Assembly (NCBI GenBank): GCA_033398695.1
Contig: CM065802.1
Coordinates: forward strand, 201,953,096-202,017,095
Source of the DNA: Orobanche coerulescens
Taxonomy: Eukaryota > Streptophyta > Magnoliopsida > Lamiales > Orobanchaceae
Reading direction: 5' to 3'
DNA: 64,000 nucleotides
Of the stretch, positions 9,961 to 22,405 are shown in pieces; within the stretch, counting starts at the first letter, position 1; every line of letters begins with the position of its first letter. Position numbers and translations under genes: made by a program. The notes under the pieces were generated by a model, which did no database searches, was not told the DNA's origin, and saw nothing but the letters and a program-made list of their open reading frames with translations.

Positions 9961-12601
9961 TGGGGAGGCCATAAGAAGGAATATAAGACACCTAGAGTCT
10001 TCATGTCGCCCATGCAAGACACTATCCTAAGACACCTTAGCCACATGTCACTAGTTTTCTTTACACCTCCAACTTCCCAAGCCACTTTACACCCCTCTTA
10101 AATACATACACCACCCAACACACTCTCATTCTCCCAATACAAACAAAAAATCTGAGATTTAGATAGAGAGAGAGAAACAAAAACGTGAGTAAGAGAGAAG
10201 AAGGAAGGGAGGAAGAAAGAAGAAGAAACAAGAGGGAGGTAAGAACTACACTTCATACATTTGTTTTTTTTTTTAACTTATTTATTCTTCCCTTTCTAAC
10301 TTAAAACCTAACATGCAATCAAAATAATTATACATGGTGGGATAATACATGGGCTGAAATGTATAGGAGGAGGAATAGAGGTCCTTTTTCAACCTACGAG
10401 ACCTAGAATCAACTTCTACCGACAAAGAACGAGGTGGGTAAAATATTTTCTTTTTAAAACTTTTATATATAAGTTACTTTCAAAGGAAATTAATAATAAT
10501 GAAATAATGAATGTCCTTTCTATGTAGTTATATAGTTCATTCATCATATATCATTAGCATGCAAATTAGTTAGTAACTTGTTGCATGTGAAATTACCGAT
10601 TTAATGACTAGAATGAAATGCATAAATATCTTACCAACCAAACATGATTGCTATCCATTATATTCTGGAAATTTATTTTTAAGAAGTTTATTTTGTTTAT
10701 TTGAATATGCATGTGTAGTTGGATGCTTAAATCGTGGCCTAACAAAGATAGAACGGTTAAAACAAGCTTAAGATACGAACTTAGTGAAGGTAAAGATGAT
10801 TAGGAAAATTATTGCTTAAAAAATGTAATCTGACTTAAGGACAGAAAATACCATAATTACTTGTTAATCACCTACCCTTAAAATTTTATAAGAAACGGGA
10901 ACCGTTTTCCAAGCCAACGGGCCAAAATCGTCAAAACACGGAAATTGTGTAAAATCTACAAATTGTGAAACAACTAATTGAAATCCGTATAATTTCAGTT
11001 TGGAACATCAAAAGGGACATAATAACATGTTTAGACTCTGCCCTTAAAGTTTCGTAGTGATCGGATCCATTCCCGGTGTCTACGGACTAAAAATTGCAAT
11101 TATGATAAATTAAGGGGTCAAAATGGTAAAATCCCCAAAAAAATCCGGAGCCAAGGCAAACTTTTCACCTTCTGGACTGAAGTAATGACTTATATAAGAA
11201 TAAATATTCTGACCTTAAAATTTTGTAGAGATCGGGAGTCGTTTTGAGATTTGGGGCCAAAATATAATAATCAATAAATTTGGGGTCAAATAGCAAATTA
11301 CAATAAAATTAAAATCTAAGACAAAATTTCAAGACTTTGGACCGGAATATTAAATTTTTAAAAGTGGTAAGTATGATATCTGAAAAATCTTATAACAATC
11401 GAAGTAAATTTGGGTTAAAACGATATTTTAAAAAGTTTTGGGGCAAAACGAAAATTTTGAAAAATCGGTCTGAAACCGAAATTCTGGAAATTTACCCAAC
11501 ACTTAAGCTCCAAGTTCAACATGAACTCTCCTGTAAGTTTCGTCACCATCCATGACGAAAACAAAAATTTACGGTTATAATAACCCACTTCGCAAGAATT
11601 ATGGGCGGGACCGTAATTTTGGAAAATTTTAATTCAAAAATTAAAGATTGAAAATTTACCAAATCTGAAATCAATAATCACAATTATATCTTAAAGATAT
11701 GTCAACAACCGAACCATAATCTCGTGCCACGAATAAACTCCAAATCACAATCATATAATCGAATTACACTAAGCACCGTAATTAATTGAATGTATGACTC
11801 TGATTGTATGACGTGTATGCACCGAGAATGTGACTAACTTACAATCACGTCTAACCGAGAACTAAGTGTCTCACAAATAAAGTGCCACGGACAGGACTGC
11901 CTCTAATTTTATCGGGACAAAGTGCCACATCAACGGACGGGGGCCACCTCTTGAGCCCATAAGAAACAGAGGGCCGATCAAAGATCCGGGGGCCACCTCT
12001 TGAGTTGTAAGAGCCACCTCTAGAGTCCCGAATTTGTGTCAGGGACGGTTAGACCAAGTCTTGGATCGAGCAGCACGGCTGCGGTTCATGAACAAGGCTA
12101 CCGTCGTTTCCTATTCCCTTGAAGCCGAAGGACGGAGTGATCCGGAGGTGACTGGGTCGTAGACTTAGGGTATAATCGCGATTATGGTGTGATCCGGGTA
12201 TTAAACCCCAGCTAAGGACATACCGAGCCCAGATAAGAGATAAGGTAGCACGTCACCAAGCGTGAGAGCTTTTAGCTCAAAGCCCAAGGTTATAAGGACG
12301 GTCCGACAAATGCCCAAGTCTACGGTTATTAAACCAAAGGTCGTGGCAAAAGTCATAGTCCGATCTCTGATAATGGTATAAGACGTCATAAGGAGGCCAA
12401 GGAACTTTGTCACATAGACGACCTCCCGAAGCTAAATATTCACTAGGCGCTTGACGCCACATGTTGTCATACTTAACATCAATCTACGGAGATTGACTCT
12501 TCACTCATGCCATAATTCATTACATTCCTTTGAAAACTTGTACTATCTATAGACAAAGATATTTTCAAAAGTGGGAGTAAATATATTATCCTTCAAAATG
12601 G

Positions 12602-12621
12602 TTATATATATATATATATAA
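12602..12621 (+). repeat. (TA)n microsatellite, short allele
   Basis: About 20 bp of TA. The same site in the 3' LTR (20297-20344) is about 48 bp. This accounts for most of the length difference between the LTRs (3438 and 3465 bp). Confidence 0.85.
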
Positions 12622-13037
12622 ATTGAGAAAATACTCAAAACCCCACTCACTGGGAATCCATTATTCTCACCCCATTTCGAATTGTTTTCTAAAACCCCAC
12701 TAGATGAAGAGAATCAAGAGGAAGAAGAGAGAGATGCTGACGACCAGTGAAGATCATCCTCAAAGTATTACCAAGACGTAGGAATTAGGATGCTGCTTTA
12801 ACGCTTCTTTTTATTCCTGTGTCACAATGTATTTTGGTTTCTGATGTACTCTTTTGCACTTGATGTAATAATTCCGCTGTACTCTTGAATATTTCTTTTA
12901 TATGAAATAACCAGTCTTAGTTCACCGGGCTGAGATCTGGCATATGTATACTTTACTAGAATGTATTATCACAAACGTAATTTATTACGTTAACTGTCGC
13001 GTTCTCGTCTAACCCCGATGTGGGGGTGTGACAGATG

Positions 13038-13049
13038 TGGTATCGGAGC
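13038..13049 (+). other. Primer-binding site of the Tekay-like element
   Basis: TGGTATCGGAGC is complementary to the 3' end of initiator tRNA-Met with one G for A change. It starts 5 bp after the LTR end. The same variant occurs at 22389-22400 and 52215-52226 on the minus strand. Confidence 0.85.
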
Positions 13050-13985
13050 TCGCTTTGTAAGAAGGACACTTACAATGAGCTTTTCCAGGATAAGATTCTT
13101 CGGACTTAGATGGGAATTCCACCTAGGATGAAGTGAACCATAGGATTGAGACCTAATGTAGATTTCTCGAGTCAATTCTCATTAAGATCTCTTTCGACTT
13201 GTCGCTATTCACTTGGAATATGCATAGTCAAATTCAAATTTCCTAAGTCATTGGCCAAGATACTTGATTAAGTATTCATGGAAATTCCCCAATTAAATCA
13301 CTTCTCCTATTGAACTCTTGAAACTGACATAGCTTATTTCACTCATCAGATCCTCTGAACTCCACTAAACCTCATTACTTTTCAAAATGGGGTATTATTA
13401 TTTCTTGGTTGCTGATGTCGTATAAGCATATTTGTTGAGTCATTAAGTTCACAACCTTGATAATAAGTCATGCTTAATAGAGTTCTATTATTGGATATTC
13501 CAATCCATTTGCTATTCATTCAGAGTGTGTGTCACCAATCAGTATTGTCAAAATCAATTAAGTCGCTATACTATTTGTTTGGAATAGTAATGGCTAATTT
13601 CAACTTATTAAAGTCCGTGTTGCTACGTACCTCGTCGTCAACTTAGCTACGTTATTCATTCGGAAGACGTAAAGTTATTATTGTAGGGGATTATTCAAAA
13701 TATTCGACCCATCTAAATGGGGCGAAATCTAAACCTTGCAAAAACTCAAAGTTCGATTTGAATTATTAATTATCTGTGTATTTCCGTCCCATGAGCTGTC
13801 TCTTTGAGATGTTACCTACTATCGATAGTTGGTAAGGAAAACCTACTTTTCCTTATCCAATGTTGTAATTTTTCATGAAACGGCATTGTGAATGTAATAA
13901 TAATGTTGAATAATGATAACATTTCTTGATACTCAACAACCGAATGCAAGCATCTTAATTAACACTCACTTCAATAATCACTACC
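13050..13985 (+). other. Region where gag would be expected; no gag recognised
   Basis: Chromoviruses of this type usually carry gag between the primer-binding site and protease. Here about 940 bp of AT-rich sequence has no long open frame, no Retrotrans_gag signature and no CCHC knuckle in any frame that I could read. Either gag was deleted and replaced, or this is a heavily decayed leader. Confidence 0.6.
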
Positions 13986-15838
13986 CGTAAGCTTAGAAGT
14001 ATCTACACCAATGGGTACGAGCTGAGAAACAGATTTAGTATTTAGAGATTGTGAAGTGATCATTAAAGGTCACTGTTCTCCTGCCGACCTAATTCTTCTC
14101 CCTATACTTGAGTATGACCTCATACTTGGGATTGATTAGCTATCTAAACACTTTGCACAACTCGACTGCCATTCTAAAATAGTTCGATTCTACAAACCCG
14201 ATCACCCAGTAGTTGAACTACACGGGGATGCTAGAATTAACTCGGCCCTGATCATATCAGCCACGAAGGCAAGAAAGGCTATCTCGAAGGGAGCAGCGGG
14301 ATATTTGGCTTTTGTCATTAACAAACCCAAGAGCAAAATGGAGATTGAAGCTACACGGGTAGTATCAGAGTACCCCGATGTTTTTCCCACGGAACTCACT
14401 TCGCTACCTCTAGATAGGGAAGTCGGGTTTAGCATCGATATCTTGCCCGGAAAAGCACCTATGGCTAGGATGCCATACCGAATGGCACCACTAGGACTAC
14501 AAGAACTGAAGGTTCAGTTGAAGAAATTGCTAGAGGTTTGATTTATCCGATCAAGCGTGTCTCCATGGGGAGCACCAGTGCTATTCGTGAAGAAGAAAGA
14601 TGGAACACTAAGATTGTGCATCGATTACCGAGAACTTAACAATATTACTGTTAAGAACAAGTATCCACTCCCTAGAATTGATGAGTTGTTCGACCAGCTA
14701 CAAGGGGCAACAGTTTTACTCCAAGTTTGACCTTCAGCAAGGATATTACCAATTAAGGATTAAAGAGGACGACATACCAAAGACTGCCTTTCAAACTAGG
14801 TATGGTCATTACGAATTTATGGTGATGCCTTTTGGATTGATCAACGCACCGGCTGCATTTATGGATTTAATGCACCGTGTATTCCAACCGTATCTGGATG
14901 AATTCGTGGTAATATTCATTGACGACATACTCGTTTATTCCAAATCAGGTCAGGATCACGAAACTCACCTGAGGTTAGTGCTAGAAATGCTAAGAAAGCA
15001 TAAGTTGTATGCCAAATTCAGTAAGTGTGAATTCTGGTTAAAAAAAGTAGCGTTTTTAGGACACATCATATCCGGAGAAGGAATTGCAGTAGATCCATCG
15101 AAGGTAGAGACTATTTTGGACTGGAAGAGGCCAGAAACAGTCAAAGAAATTCGAATCTTTCTTGGACTTGCGGGTTACTACCGCAAATTCATTAAAGACT
15201 TCTCAAAAATCACAGGACCGCTCACAAGACTGACGCAGAAACACATTAAATTTGAGTGGAACGATAAGTGTGAGACAAGTTTCCAGGAACTCAAGAGAAA
15301 ACTCACCACCGCACCTGTTCTAACACTTCCTGAAGGGAGTGAAGGATTTGTGGTATATAGCGATGCTTCAAAGGAAGGATTAAGAGCTGTGCTGATGCAA
15401 AACAGCAAGGTAGTGGCTTATACATCCCGAAAGCTAAAAATCCACGAGATGAATTATCCGACCCATGACCTTGAACTCGCTGCGATAGTATTCGCATTAA
15501 AGAAATGGAGGCACTACCTCTATGGAGCTACATTCACTATCTTCACCGACCACAAGAGTCTCAAATATCTGTTCTCTCAGAAGGATTTGAACCTAAGACA
15601 GAGACGGTGGATAGAACTTCTTGAAGATTATAACTTCACCATTCAACATCATCCGGGTAAGGCCAACGTCGTCGCAGATACCCTAAGTAGGAAAACCAGT
15701 GTAGCTAGACTTATGGTAAGAGAATGGAACGCCTTGATAGAAATAGTCCAATGGAACCCAAAGCAGGCTAAGACACATGTTCTATGTGCTAATGTATTAG
15801 TAAAGCCGGACCTACTTAAGGAAATTCAAGAAGCATAG
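13986..15838 (+). pseudogene. Protease C-terminal part, reverse transcriptase and RNase H remnants
   Basis: This encodes the enzymes that process the polyprotein and copy the RNA into DNA. The protease tail reads DLILLPILEYDLILGID and then a stop at 14137-14139, where the family has tryptophan. RT follows, with a PDVFP segment, stop at 14539-14541, [15 protein letters not shown], a +1 shift near 14712, [16 protein letters not shown], then FIDDILVYS (the YIDD-type catalytic box, here with F). RNase H has [37 protein letters not shown] and [16 protein letters not shown]. The active-site acidic residues look kept, but GL(R/A)VLMQ differs from the usual GLGCVLMQ. The segment ends with a stop at 15836-15838. 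At least three disabling changes make it non-functional. Confidence 0.93.
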
Positions 15839-15891
15839 ATTCATGATGGGAAGTTGTGTGAATCGCACAAGGCGAGAAATCTGAGTTAAGC

Positions 15892-17253
15892 ATGTCGGAT
15901 AATGGAATACTAAGATTCAAGCACCGTACATGCGTTCCATATAATGACGAACTCAAGAAGAATATTCTACCAGAGGCTCACTGCTCTTGGTATACAATTC
16001 ACCCAGGCAGTAATAAGATGTATAAGGATTTGAAGAAATACTACTGGTGGGTGAACATGAAGAACCAAGTAGCAGAATTTGTAGCAAGATGTTTGACTTG
16101 CCAAAGAGTGAAGGCTGAAGACCAAAGACCATCAGGATTGCTACAGCTGCTCTAGATTCCCGAATGGAAATCGGAACTAGTCGCGATGGACTTCGTGACA
16201 AATATACCAACAACCAATGGAGGATATAACACGATCTGGGTAGTAGTGGATATACTTACAAAGTCAGCTCATTTCCTACCCGTAAGGAAGAATGACAGTC
16301 TGCAAAAGCTAGCAAGGACGTACATACGAGAAATCATTAGACTACATGGTGTACCTGTAGACATTGTGTCAGATCGAGATCCCAGATTTGTCTCCAGATT
16401 TTGGAAGAGTCTTCATCAAGAACTTGGGACAACATTGAGTTTCAGCACTGTGGCACATCCTCAGACAGACGGACAATCCGAGAGAACTATCCAAATCCTT
16501 GAGGATATGTTACGAGCATGCGCGCTGGATTTTAAAAAGGGTTGGAGTCATCACCTACCCTTAGCCGAGTTTGCGTACAACAACAGTTATCAGGCAACTA
16601 TCGAAATGGATCCATATGAAGCATTATACGGAAGAAAGTGTCGATCGCCAATACATTGGGAGATTGACGATCGATGGACACCAAAGAGCAAGCAGAACCG
16701 AAACTCGATAGCAAGAGTTGATCTAGTATAAGATGCCATAGACAAAGTTCGAGTCATTCGAGATCATATTTGTACTGCTCAAAGCCGACATAAGAGTTAT
16801 GCAGACCAGAGGAGAAAAGATTTAGAGTTCAACAAGGGCGACAAAGTATTCCTTCGCTTATCACCATGTAAAGGATTAATCAACTCAAGGAAAGGAGGAA
16901 AGCTTAGCCCCAGATACGTCGGGACTTTCACGATACTAGAGCGAATTGGGAATTTGACGTATCGTCTCGAGCTACCAACCTAGCTTGCTGGAATGCACAA
17001 CGTGTTCCATGTCTCAAGATTGAAGAAATGCCATCCGGATCCTGAGCATGTCATCACTCATGACATGCCACCAATCAAATAAAATCTAACCTACATCGAG
17101 AAGCCGATCAGAATCGTAGATCAACAAGTACGCGAGCTGAGAAACAAGAAGATTCCGTTAGTCAAATTCATTTGGTCGAAGCACAATAGAGAAGAAGACA
17201 CCACATGGGAAACTGAAGAAGAGATGAAGAAATCTTACCCCGAACTATTTTAG
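15892..17253 (+). pseudogene. Integrase and chromodomain-like tail, four internal stops
   Basis: Integrase inserts the DNA copy, and the chromodomain can direct it to chromatin. The HHCC zinc region is visible (HCSWYTIHPG and CLTCQRVKAE). The catalytic core has D in MDFVTNIP, D in DRDPRF and E in SERTIQ, spaced as in the DDE family. Then come YADQRRKDLEF, KLSPRYVGTFTILERIG and the chromodomain-like IPLVKFIWSKHNREEDTTWE, ending SYPELF at the TAG 17251-17253. The frame is continuous, with stops at 16153, 16729, 16981 and 17080. A further frameshift separates it from RNase H between 15838 and 15892. The polypurine tract follows within 30 bp. Confidence 0.93.
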
Positions 17254-17280
17254 AGGGAATTTGGGGACCAAATTCTCTTA

Positions 17281-17292
17281 AGGAGGGAAGGA
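17281..17292 (+). other. Polypurine tract of the Tekay-like element
   Basis: AGGAGGGAAGGA directly precedes the 3' LTR. It primes plus-strand DNA synthesis. Confidence 0.9.
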
Positions 17293-20200
17293 TGTAGAAC
17301 CCTATAAATTTGATAGTTAGTATGTGTACGACATATCCTATTGTAATATGATTGAGTAACAATTGCTATATAGCACAATATAATCTAAGTTTACCATTTA
17401 TTTTACTCAATTTATCAATTTTGAAATTCATATGTCAAACCGTATAATTAATTAAATAAGAAAATTATATATATCTAATGGACTACTTGTCAAACCTAAT
17501 AAGTCAAGCTCAACCTATAAAATCTATAAGACTTAAAAATACAACTTAAAGCCCAATCTAATCACCTAGCCCACTTTATTAAACAAATACTTAATATCTA
17601 TATAAACCTAAAATACAAAAAAAAATATATAATAACACACACACACACACACACATGGGGAGGCCATAAGGAGGAATATAAGACACCTAGAGTCTTCATG
17701 TCCCCCATGCAAGACACTATCCTAAGACACCTTAGCCACATGTCACTAGTTTTCTTTACACCTCCAACTTCCCAAGCCACTTTACACCCCTCTTAAATAC
17801 ATACACCACCCAACACACTCCCATTCTCCCAACACAAGCAAAAAATCTGAGATTTAGATAGAGAGAGAGAGAGACAAAAACGTGAGCAAGAGAGAAGAAG
17901 GAAGGGAGGAAGAAAGAAGAAGAAACAAGAGGGAGGTAAGAACTACACTTCATACATTTGTTTTTTTAACTTATTTATTCTTCCCTTTCTAACTTAAAAC
18001 CTAACATGCAATCAAAATAATTATACATGGTGGGATGATACATGGGCTTAAATATATAGGAGGAGGAAGAGAGGTCCTTTTTCAACCTACGAGACCTAGA
18101 ATCAACTTCTACCGACAAAGAACGAGGTGGGTAAAATATTTTCTTTTTAAAAATTTTATATATAAGTTACTTTCAAAGGAAATTAATAATAATGATATAA
18201 TGAATGTCCTTTCTATGTAGTTATATAGTTCATTCATCATATATCATTAGCATGCAAATTAGTTAGTAACCTGTTGCATGTGAAATTACCGATTTAATGA
18301 CTAGAATGAAATGCATAAATATCTTACCAACCAAACATGATTGCTATCCATTATATTCTGGAAATTTATTTTTAAGAAGTGTATTTTGTTTATATGAATA
18401 TGTATATGTATTTGGATGTTTAAATCGTGGCCTAACAAAGATAGAACGGTTAAAATAAGCTTAAGATACGAACTAAGTGAAGGTAAAGATAATTAGGAAA
18501 ATTATTGCTTAAAAGATGTAATCTGACTTAAGGAGGAAAATACAACATAATTACGTGTTAATCACCTACCCTTAAAATTTTATAAGAAACGGGAACCGTT
18601 TTCCAAGCCAACGGGCCAAAATCGTCAAAACACGGAAATTGTGTAAAATCTACAAATTGTGAAACAACTAATTGAAATCCATGTAATTTCAGTTTGGAAC
18701 ATCAAAAGGGACATAATAACATGTTTAGCCTCTGACCTTAAAGTTTAGTAGTGATCGGATCCATTCCCGGTGTCTACGGACTAAAAATTGCAATTATGAT
18801 AAATTAAAGGGTCAAAATGGTAAAATCCCCAAAAAAATCCGGAGGCAAGGCAAAAATTTCACCTTCTGGACTGAAGTAATGACTTATATAAGAATAAATA
18901 TTCTGACCTTAAAATTTTGTAGAGATCGGGAGTCGTTTTGAGATTTGGGGCCAAAATGTAATAATCGATAAAATTGGGGTCAAATAACAAATTACAATAA
19001 AATTGAAATCTAAGACGAAATTTCAAGACTCTGGACTGGAATATTAAATTTTCAAAAGAGGTAAGTATGATATCTGAAAAATCTTATAACAATCGAAGTA
19101 AATTTGGGTTAAAACGATATTTTAAAAAGTTTTGGGGCAAAACGAAAATTTTGGAAAATTGGTCAGAAACCGAAATTCTGGAAATTTACCCAACACTTAA
19201 GCTCCAAGTTCAACATGAACTCTCCTGTAAGTTTCGTCACCATCCGTGACGAAAACAAAAATTTACGAGTATAATAACCCACTTCGCAAGAATTATGGGC
19301 GGGACCGTAATTTTGGGAAATTTTAATTCAAAAATTAAAGATTGAAAATTTACCAAATTTGAAATCAATAATCACAATTATATCTTAAACATATGTCAAC
19401 AACCAAACCATAATCTCGTGTCACGAATAAACTCCAAATCACAATCATATAATCGAATTACACTAAGTACCGTAATTAATTGAATGTATGACTCTGATTG
19501 TATGATGTGTATGCACCGAGAATGTGACTAACTTACAATCACGTCTAACCGGGAACTAAGTGTATCACAAACAAAGTGCCACGGACAGGACTGCCTCTAA
19601 TTCTATCGGGACAAAGTGACACGTCAACGGACGGGGGCCACCTCTTGAGCCCATACAAAACAGAGGGCCGATCAAAGATCCGGGGGCCACCTCTTGAGTT
19701 GTAAGGGCCACCTCTAGAGTCCCGAATTTGTGTCAGGGACGGTTAGACCAAGTCTTGGATCGAGCAGCACGGCTGCGGTTCATGAACAAGGCTACCGTCG
19801 TTTCCTATTCCCTTGAAGCCGAAGGACGGAGTGATCCGGAGGTGACTGGGTTGTAGACTTAGCGTATAATTGCGATTATGGTGTGATCCGGGTATTAAAC
19901 CCCATATAAGGACATACCGAGTCCAGATAAGATATAAGGTAGCACGTCACCAAGCGTGAGAGCTTTTAGCTCAAAGGCCAAGGTTATAAGGACGGTCCGA
20001 CAAACGCCCAAGGCTACGGTTATTAAACCAAAGGTCGTGGCAAAAGTCATAGTCCGATCTCTAATAACAGTCTAAGACGTCATAAGGAGGCCAAGAGTAT
20101 TTGTCACATAGACGACCTCCCGAAGCTAAATATTCACTAGGCGCTTGACGCCACATGTTGTCATACTTAACATCAATCTACGGAGATTGACTGTTCACTC

Positions 20201-20295
20201 ATGCCATAATTCATTACATTCCTTTGAAAACTTGTACTATCTATAGACAAAGATATTTTCAAAAGTGGGAGTAAATATATTATCCTTCAAAATGG

Positions 20296-20347
<52 letters not shown>

Positions 20348-20757
20348 TGAGAAAATACTCAAAACCCCACTCACTGAGAATCCATTATTCTCACCCCATT
20401 TCGAATTGTTTTCTAAAACCCCACTAGATGAAGAGAATCAAGAGGAAGAAGAGAGAGATGCTGACGACCAGTGAAGATCATCCTCAAAGTATTACCAAGA
20501 CGTAGGAATTAGGATGCTGCTTTAACGCTTCTTTTTATTCCTGTGTCATAATGTATTTTGGTTTCCGATGTACTCTTTTGCACTTGATGTAATAATTTCG
20601 CTGTACTCTTGAATATTTCTTTTCTATGAAATAACCAGTCTTAGTTCACCGGGCTGAGATCTGGCATATGTATGCTTTACTAGAATGTGTTATCACAAAC
20701 GTTATTTATTACGTTAACTGTCGCGTTCTCGTCCAACCCCGGTGTGGGGGCGTGACA
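17293..20757 (+). mobile_element. 3' LTR of the Tekay-like element
   Basis: It is collinear with 9596-13033 and differs by scattered substitutions, the microsatellites and small indels. It ends GTGGGGGCGTGACA and is followed by the TSD. No gene is seen. Confidence 0.95.
20297..20344 (+). repeat. (TA)n microsatellite, expanded allele
   Basis: About 24 TA units, more than twice the copy in the 5' LTR, at the same LTR position. Confidence 0.9.
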
Positions 20758-20762
20758 TGGTA
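20758..20762 (+). repeat. Target-site duplication TGGTA, right copy
   Basis: It pairs with 9591-9595. Confidence 0.95.
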
Positions 20763-22405
20763 AGCTCCAACACGATCAACACAGAACCACATGGACTGAT
20801 ATACGAAAGAATAAAATTCTCAAAACGTTACACAAATCACATACAGTATATCTCGAAGAAACACGCCCAACTGTTGGACATACCCCTCGGCGTATGAACA
20901 ACCTGTCACAAATCGACGAACATACCTAATCATACATGGAGTATGAACGACTAATCAATATGGCTCAAAAGTCAAAAATCACTATAGCAAAATCACGCTA
21001 CTACCACACCAATAGAGCCACATAGCACATATGCCCCGGTTTCACAAAACCCGAAGTTTCAAAATCATATTATGTACTGAATCTACAACACGAGACATAT
21101 TTCTCTTATCTGATCTACTAACCGATCATCCCTGGATACCCGAACTACCATAATGAAGTTCGAATCTATTTTCATCATACCATTGATGTGTTATCCAGTT
21201 TGTAAGTCTCACTCAGAACTTCACCATGATATGCATTACGCACTATGTTTGTACGTATACCAATCACATTTTCAAAACAACTTGAAATCATATAATCTTG
21301 TCAATAAAAACCCATTTCCGAAAGTTCTTTCAAGAATTTCAAAACCCCAAAAATGTGTATGTATATATTCGTGAGACTAAAATAATTTTCGAAAAGTTAA
21401 ACCGACTCGCTCCTGTCAAGTTCTCGATGACAATTTCTTTTTGAATACACACGATTAAATAAAATGAAATTATGCAAATGATTGACCACATCCATACTCC
21501 TGTATACCAATTCGGCTCGTCACCAATTCCACTGATATACGGTCGGAAAATCACACGATAAATCCAAAATCTTTTTATATAAACTTTGTTAAAATCATCT
21601 TTTCCATATATGACTTGCTATATCGACTATTATTCCAATCTGCAACACTTCAACTATGCCATGATGAAACATGTTTTTAAAGACAACAATACTGTCTCTC
21701 AAAATAAATTTAAGAAAATACATTTTCATGACATCGAGAAAATAGTTTATTCAATGTATATTATGTTGAAAAGTATCATTTTCAAATGTTCAAAAACAGT
21801 TTCATATATCTCAAAATAAACAAGCATGACTACATGTTCCTCTCAATAATCCACAACATTTCTCCCAAATGCACAACTCCGTTTTCCAAGTTTAACCGAC
21901 ATATTGATTTTCTATAATCATAGCTTCTCAAGATCATCGGTTTTGTCCCAACTATTATATTCTGCTACCTCAATACTGTAACATAAAACATTTTTCCGAA
22001 TGTCTCTCAAAGTACATCAACTCATAACTGCAAATAACCTCAATGCTATCTAAAAATCCAAATACCTACAGATCGTGAAGTTGACGATGCCTTGTGATAC
22101 TGGCACATGTCTCAACTCTAGAAAATACTCGATACATATATTTTCAAAACATATATTTTGCAAAATTAGTTCAACTCAAAATACAACACATCTCTTTCCA
22201 AAGAATCATGTTAATACCATTTGGATAAGTTTAAAACAACCACAGTACCACATTGGTAAACCACATAACACATAAGCCCGAGTGAACAACAAAAACCCAG
22301 GGCTCTAATACTTGCCAACCGACAACTCAAATGACGTGACAAAAACACGACTCAACTCGACCCAACAGCCTAGGTTTTCACGACCTAAGCTCCGATACCA
22401 TATTT
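20763..22405 (-). mobile_element. Interior of the LTR-3/LTR-4 element, right part
   Basis: AT-rich sequence with only short frames and no gag or pol similarity. The initiator-Met primer-binding site (TGGTATCGGAGC on the minus strand) is at 22389-22400, next to LTR-4. Together with 9015-9595 the interior totals about 2.2 kb, shorter than one LTR. Confidence 0.75.
22389..22400 (-). other. Primer-binding site of the LTR-3/LTR-4 element
   Basis: GCTCCGATACCA on the plus strand is the reverse complement of TGGTATCGGAGC. It lies 5 bp from the LTR. Confidence 0.85.

Larger units (their letters stand above)
9596..13033 (+). mobile_element. 5' LTR of the Tekay-like element
   Basis: It starts TGTAGAACCCC and ends GGGGGTGTGACA. 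A weak TATA-like CTTAAATAC (10098-10106) and GGAGGTAAGAAC (about 10235-10246, donor-like) lie in the 5' third. Two GGGGGCCACCTCTTGAG segments occur near 11940-12005. It has no CGNNCG array upstream of its promoter, unlike the surrounding LTRs. No gene is seen. Confidence 0.95.
9596..20757 (+). mobile_element. Tekay/Del-like Ty3/gypsy chromovirus, gag-less and pol-defective
   Basis: This is a complete insertion: two LTRs of 3.4 kb (9596-13033, 17293-20757), TG...CA termini, primer-binding site, polypurine tract and TSD TGGTA. The 4.26-kb interior has protease, reverse transcriptase, RNase H, integrase and a chromodomain-like tail, but no recognisable gag. The order integrase after RNase H is that of Ty3/gypsy. 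The chromodomain-like C-terminus and long LTRs point to the Tekay/Del clade. The LTRs are very similar by eye although pol carries many stops, so it was probably mobilised in trans. Confidence 0.95.

Noticed and set aside
9596..10100. Palindrome array in the Tekay-like LTR
   Set aside because: None found upstream of its promoter. This element serves as a negative comparison.
11337..11555. 72-codon frame in the Tekay-like 5' LTR, repeated at 19067-19249
   Set aside because: Present because the LTR is duplicated. AT-rich, no motif, and truncated in the second copy.
14202..15497. Minus-strand frames opposite the chromovirus pol
   Set aside because: Antisense shadows of a clear protease, RT and RNase H region.
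21153..22275. Several 60-80-codon plus frames
   Set aside because: Low-complexity AT-rich interior of a minus-strand non-coding element; no family similarity seen.
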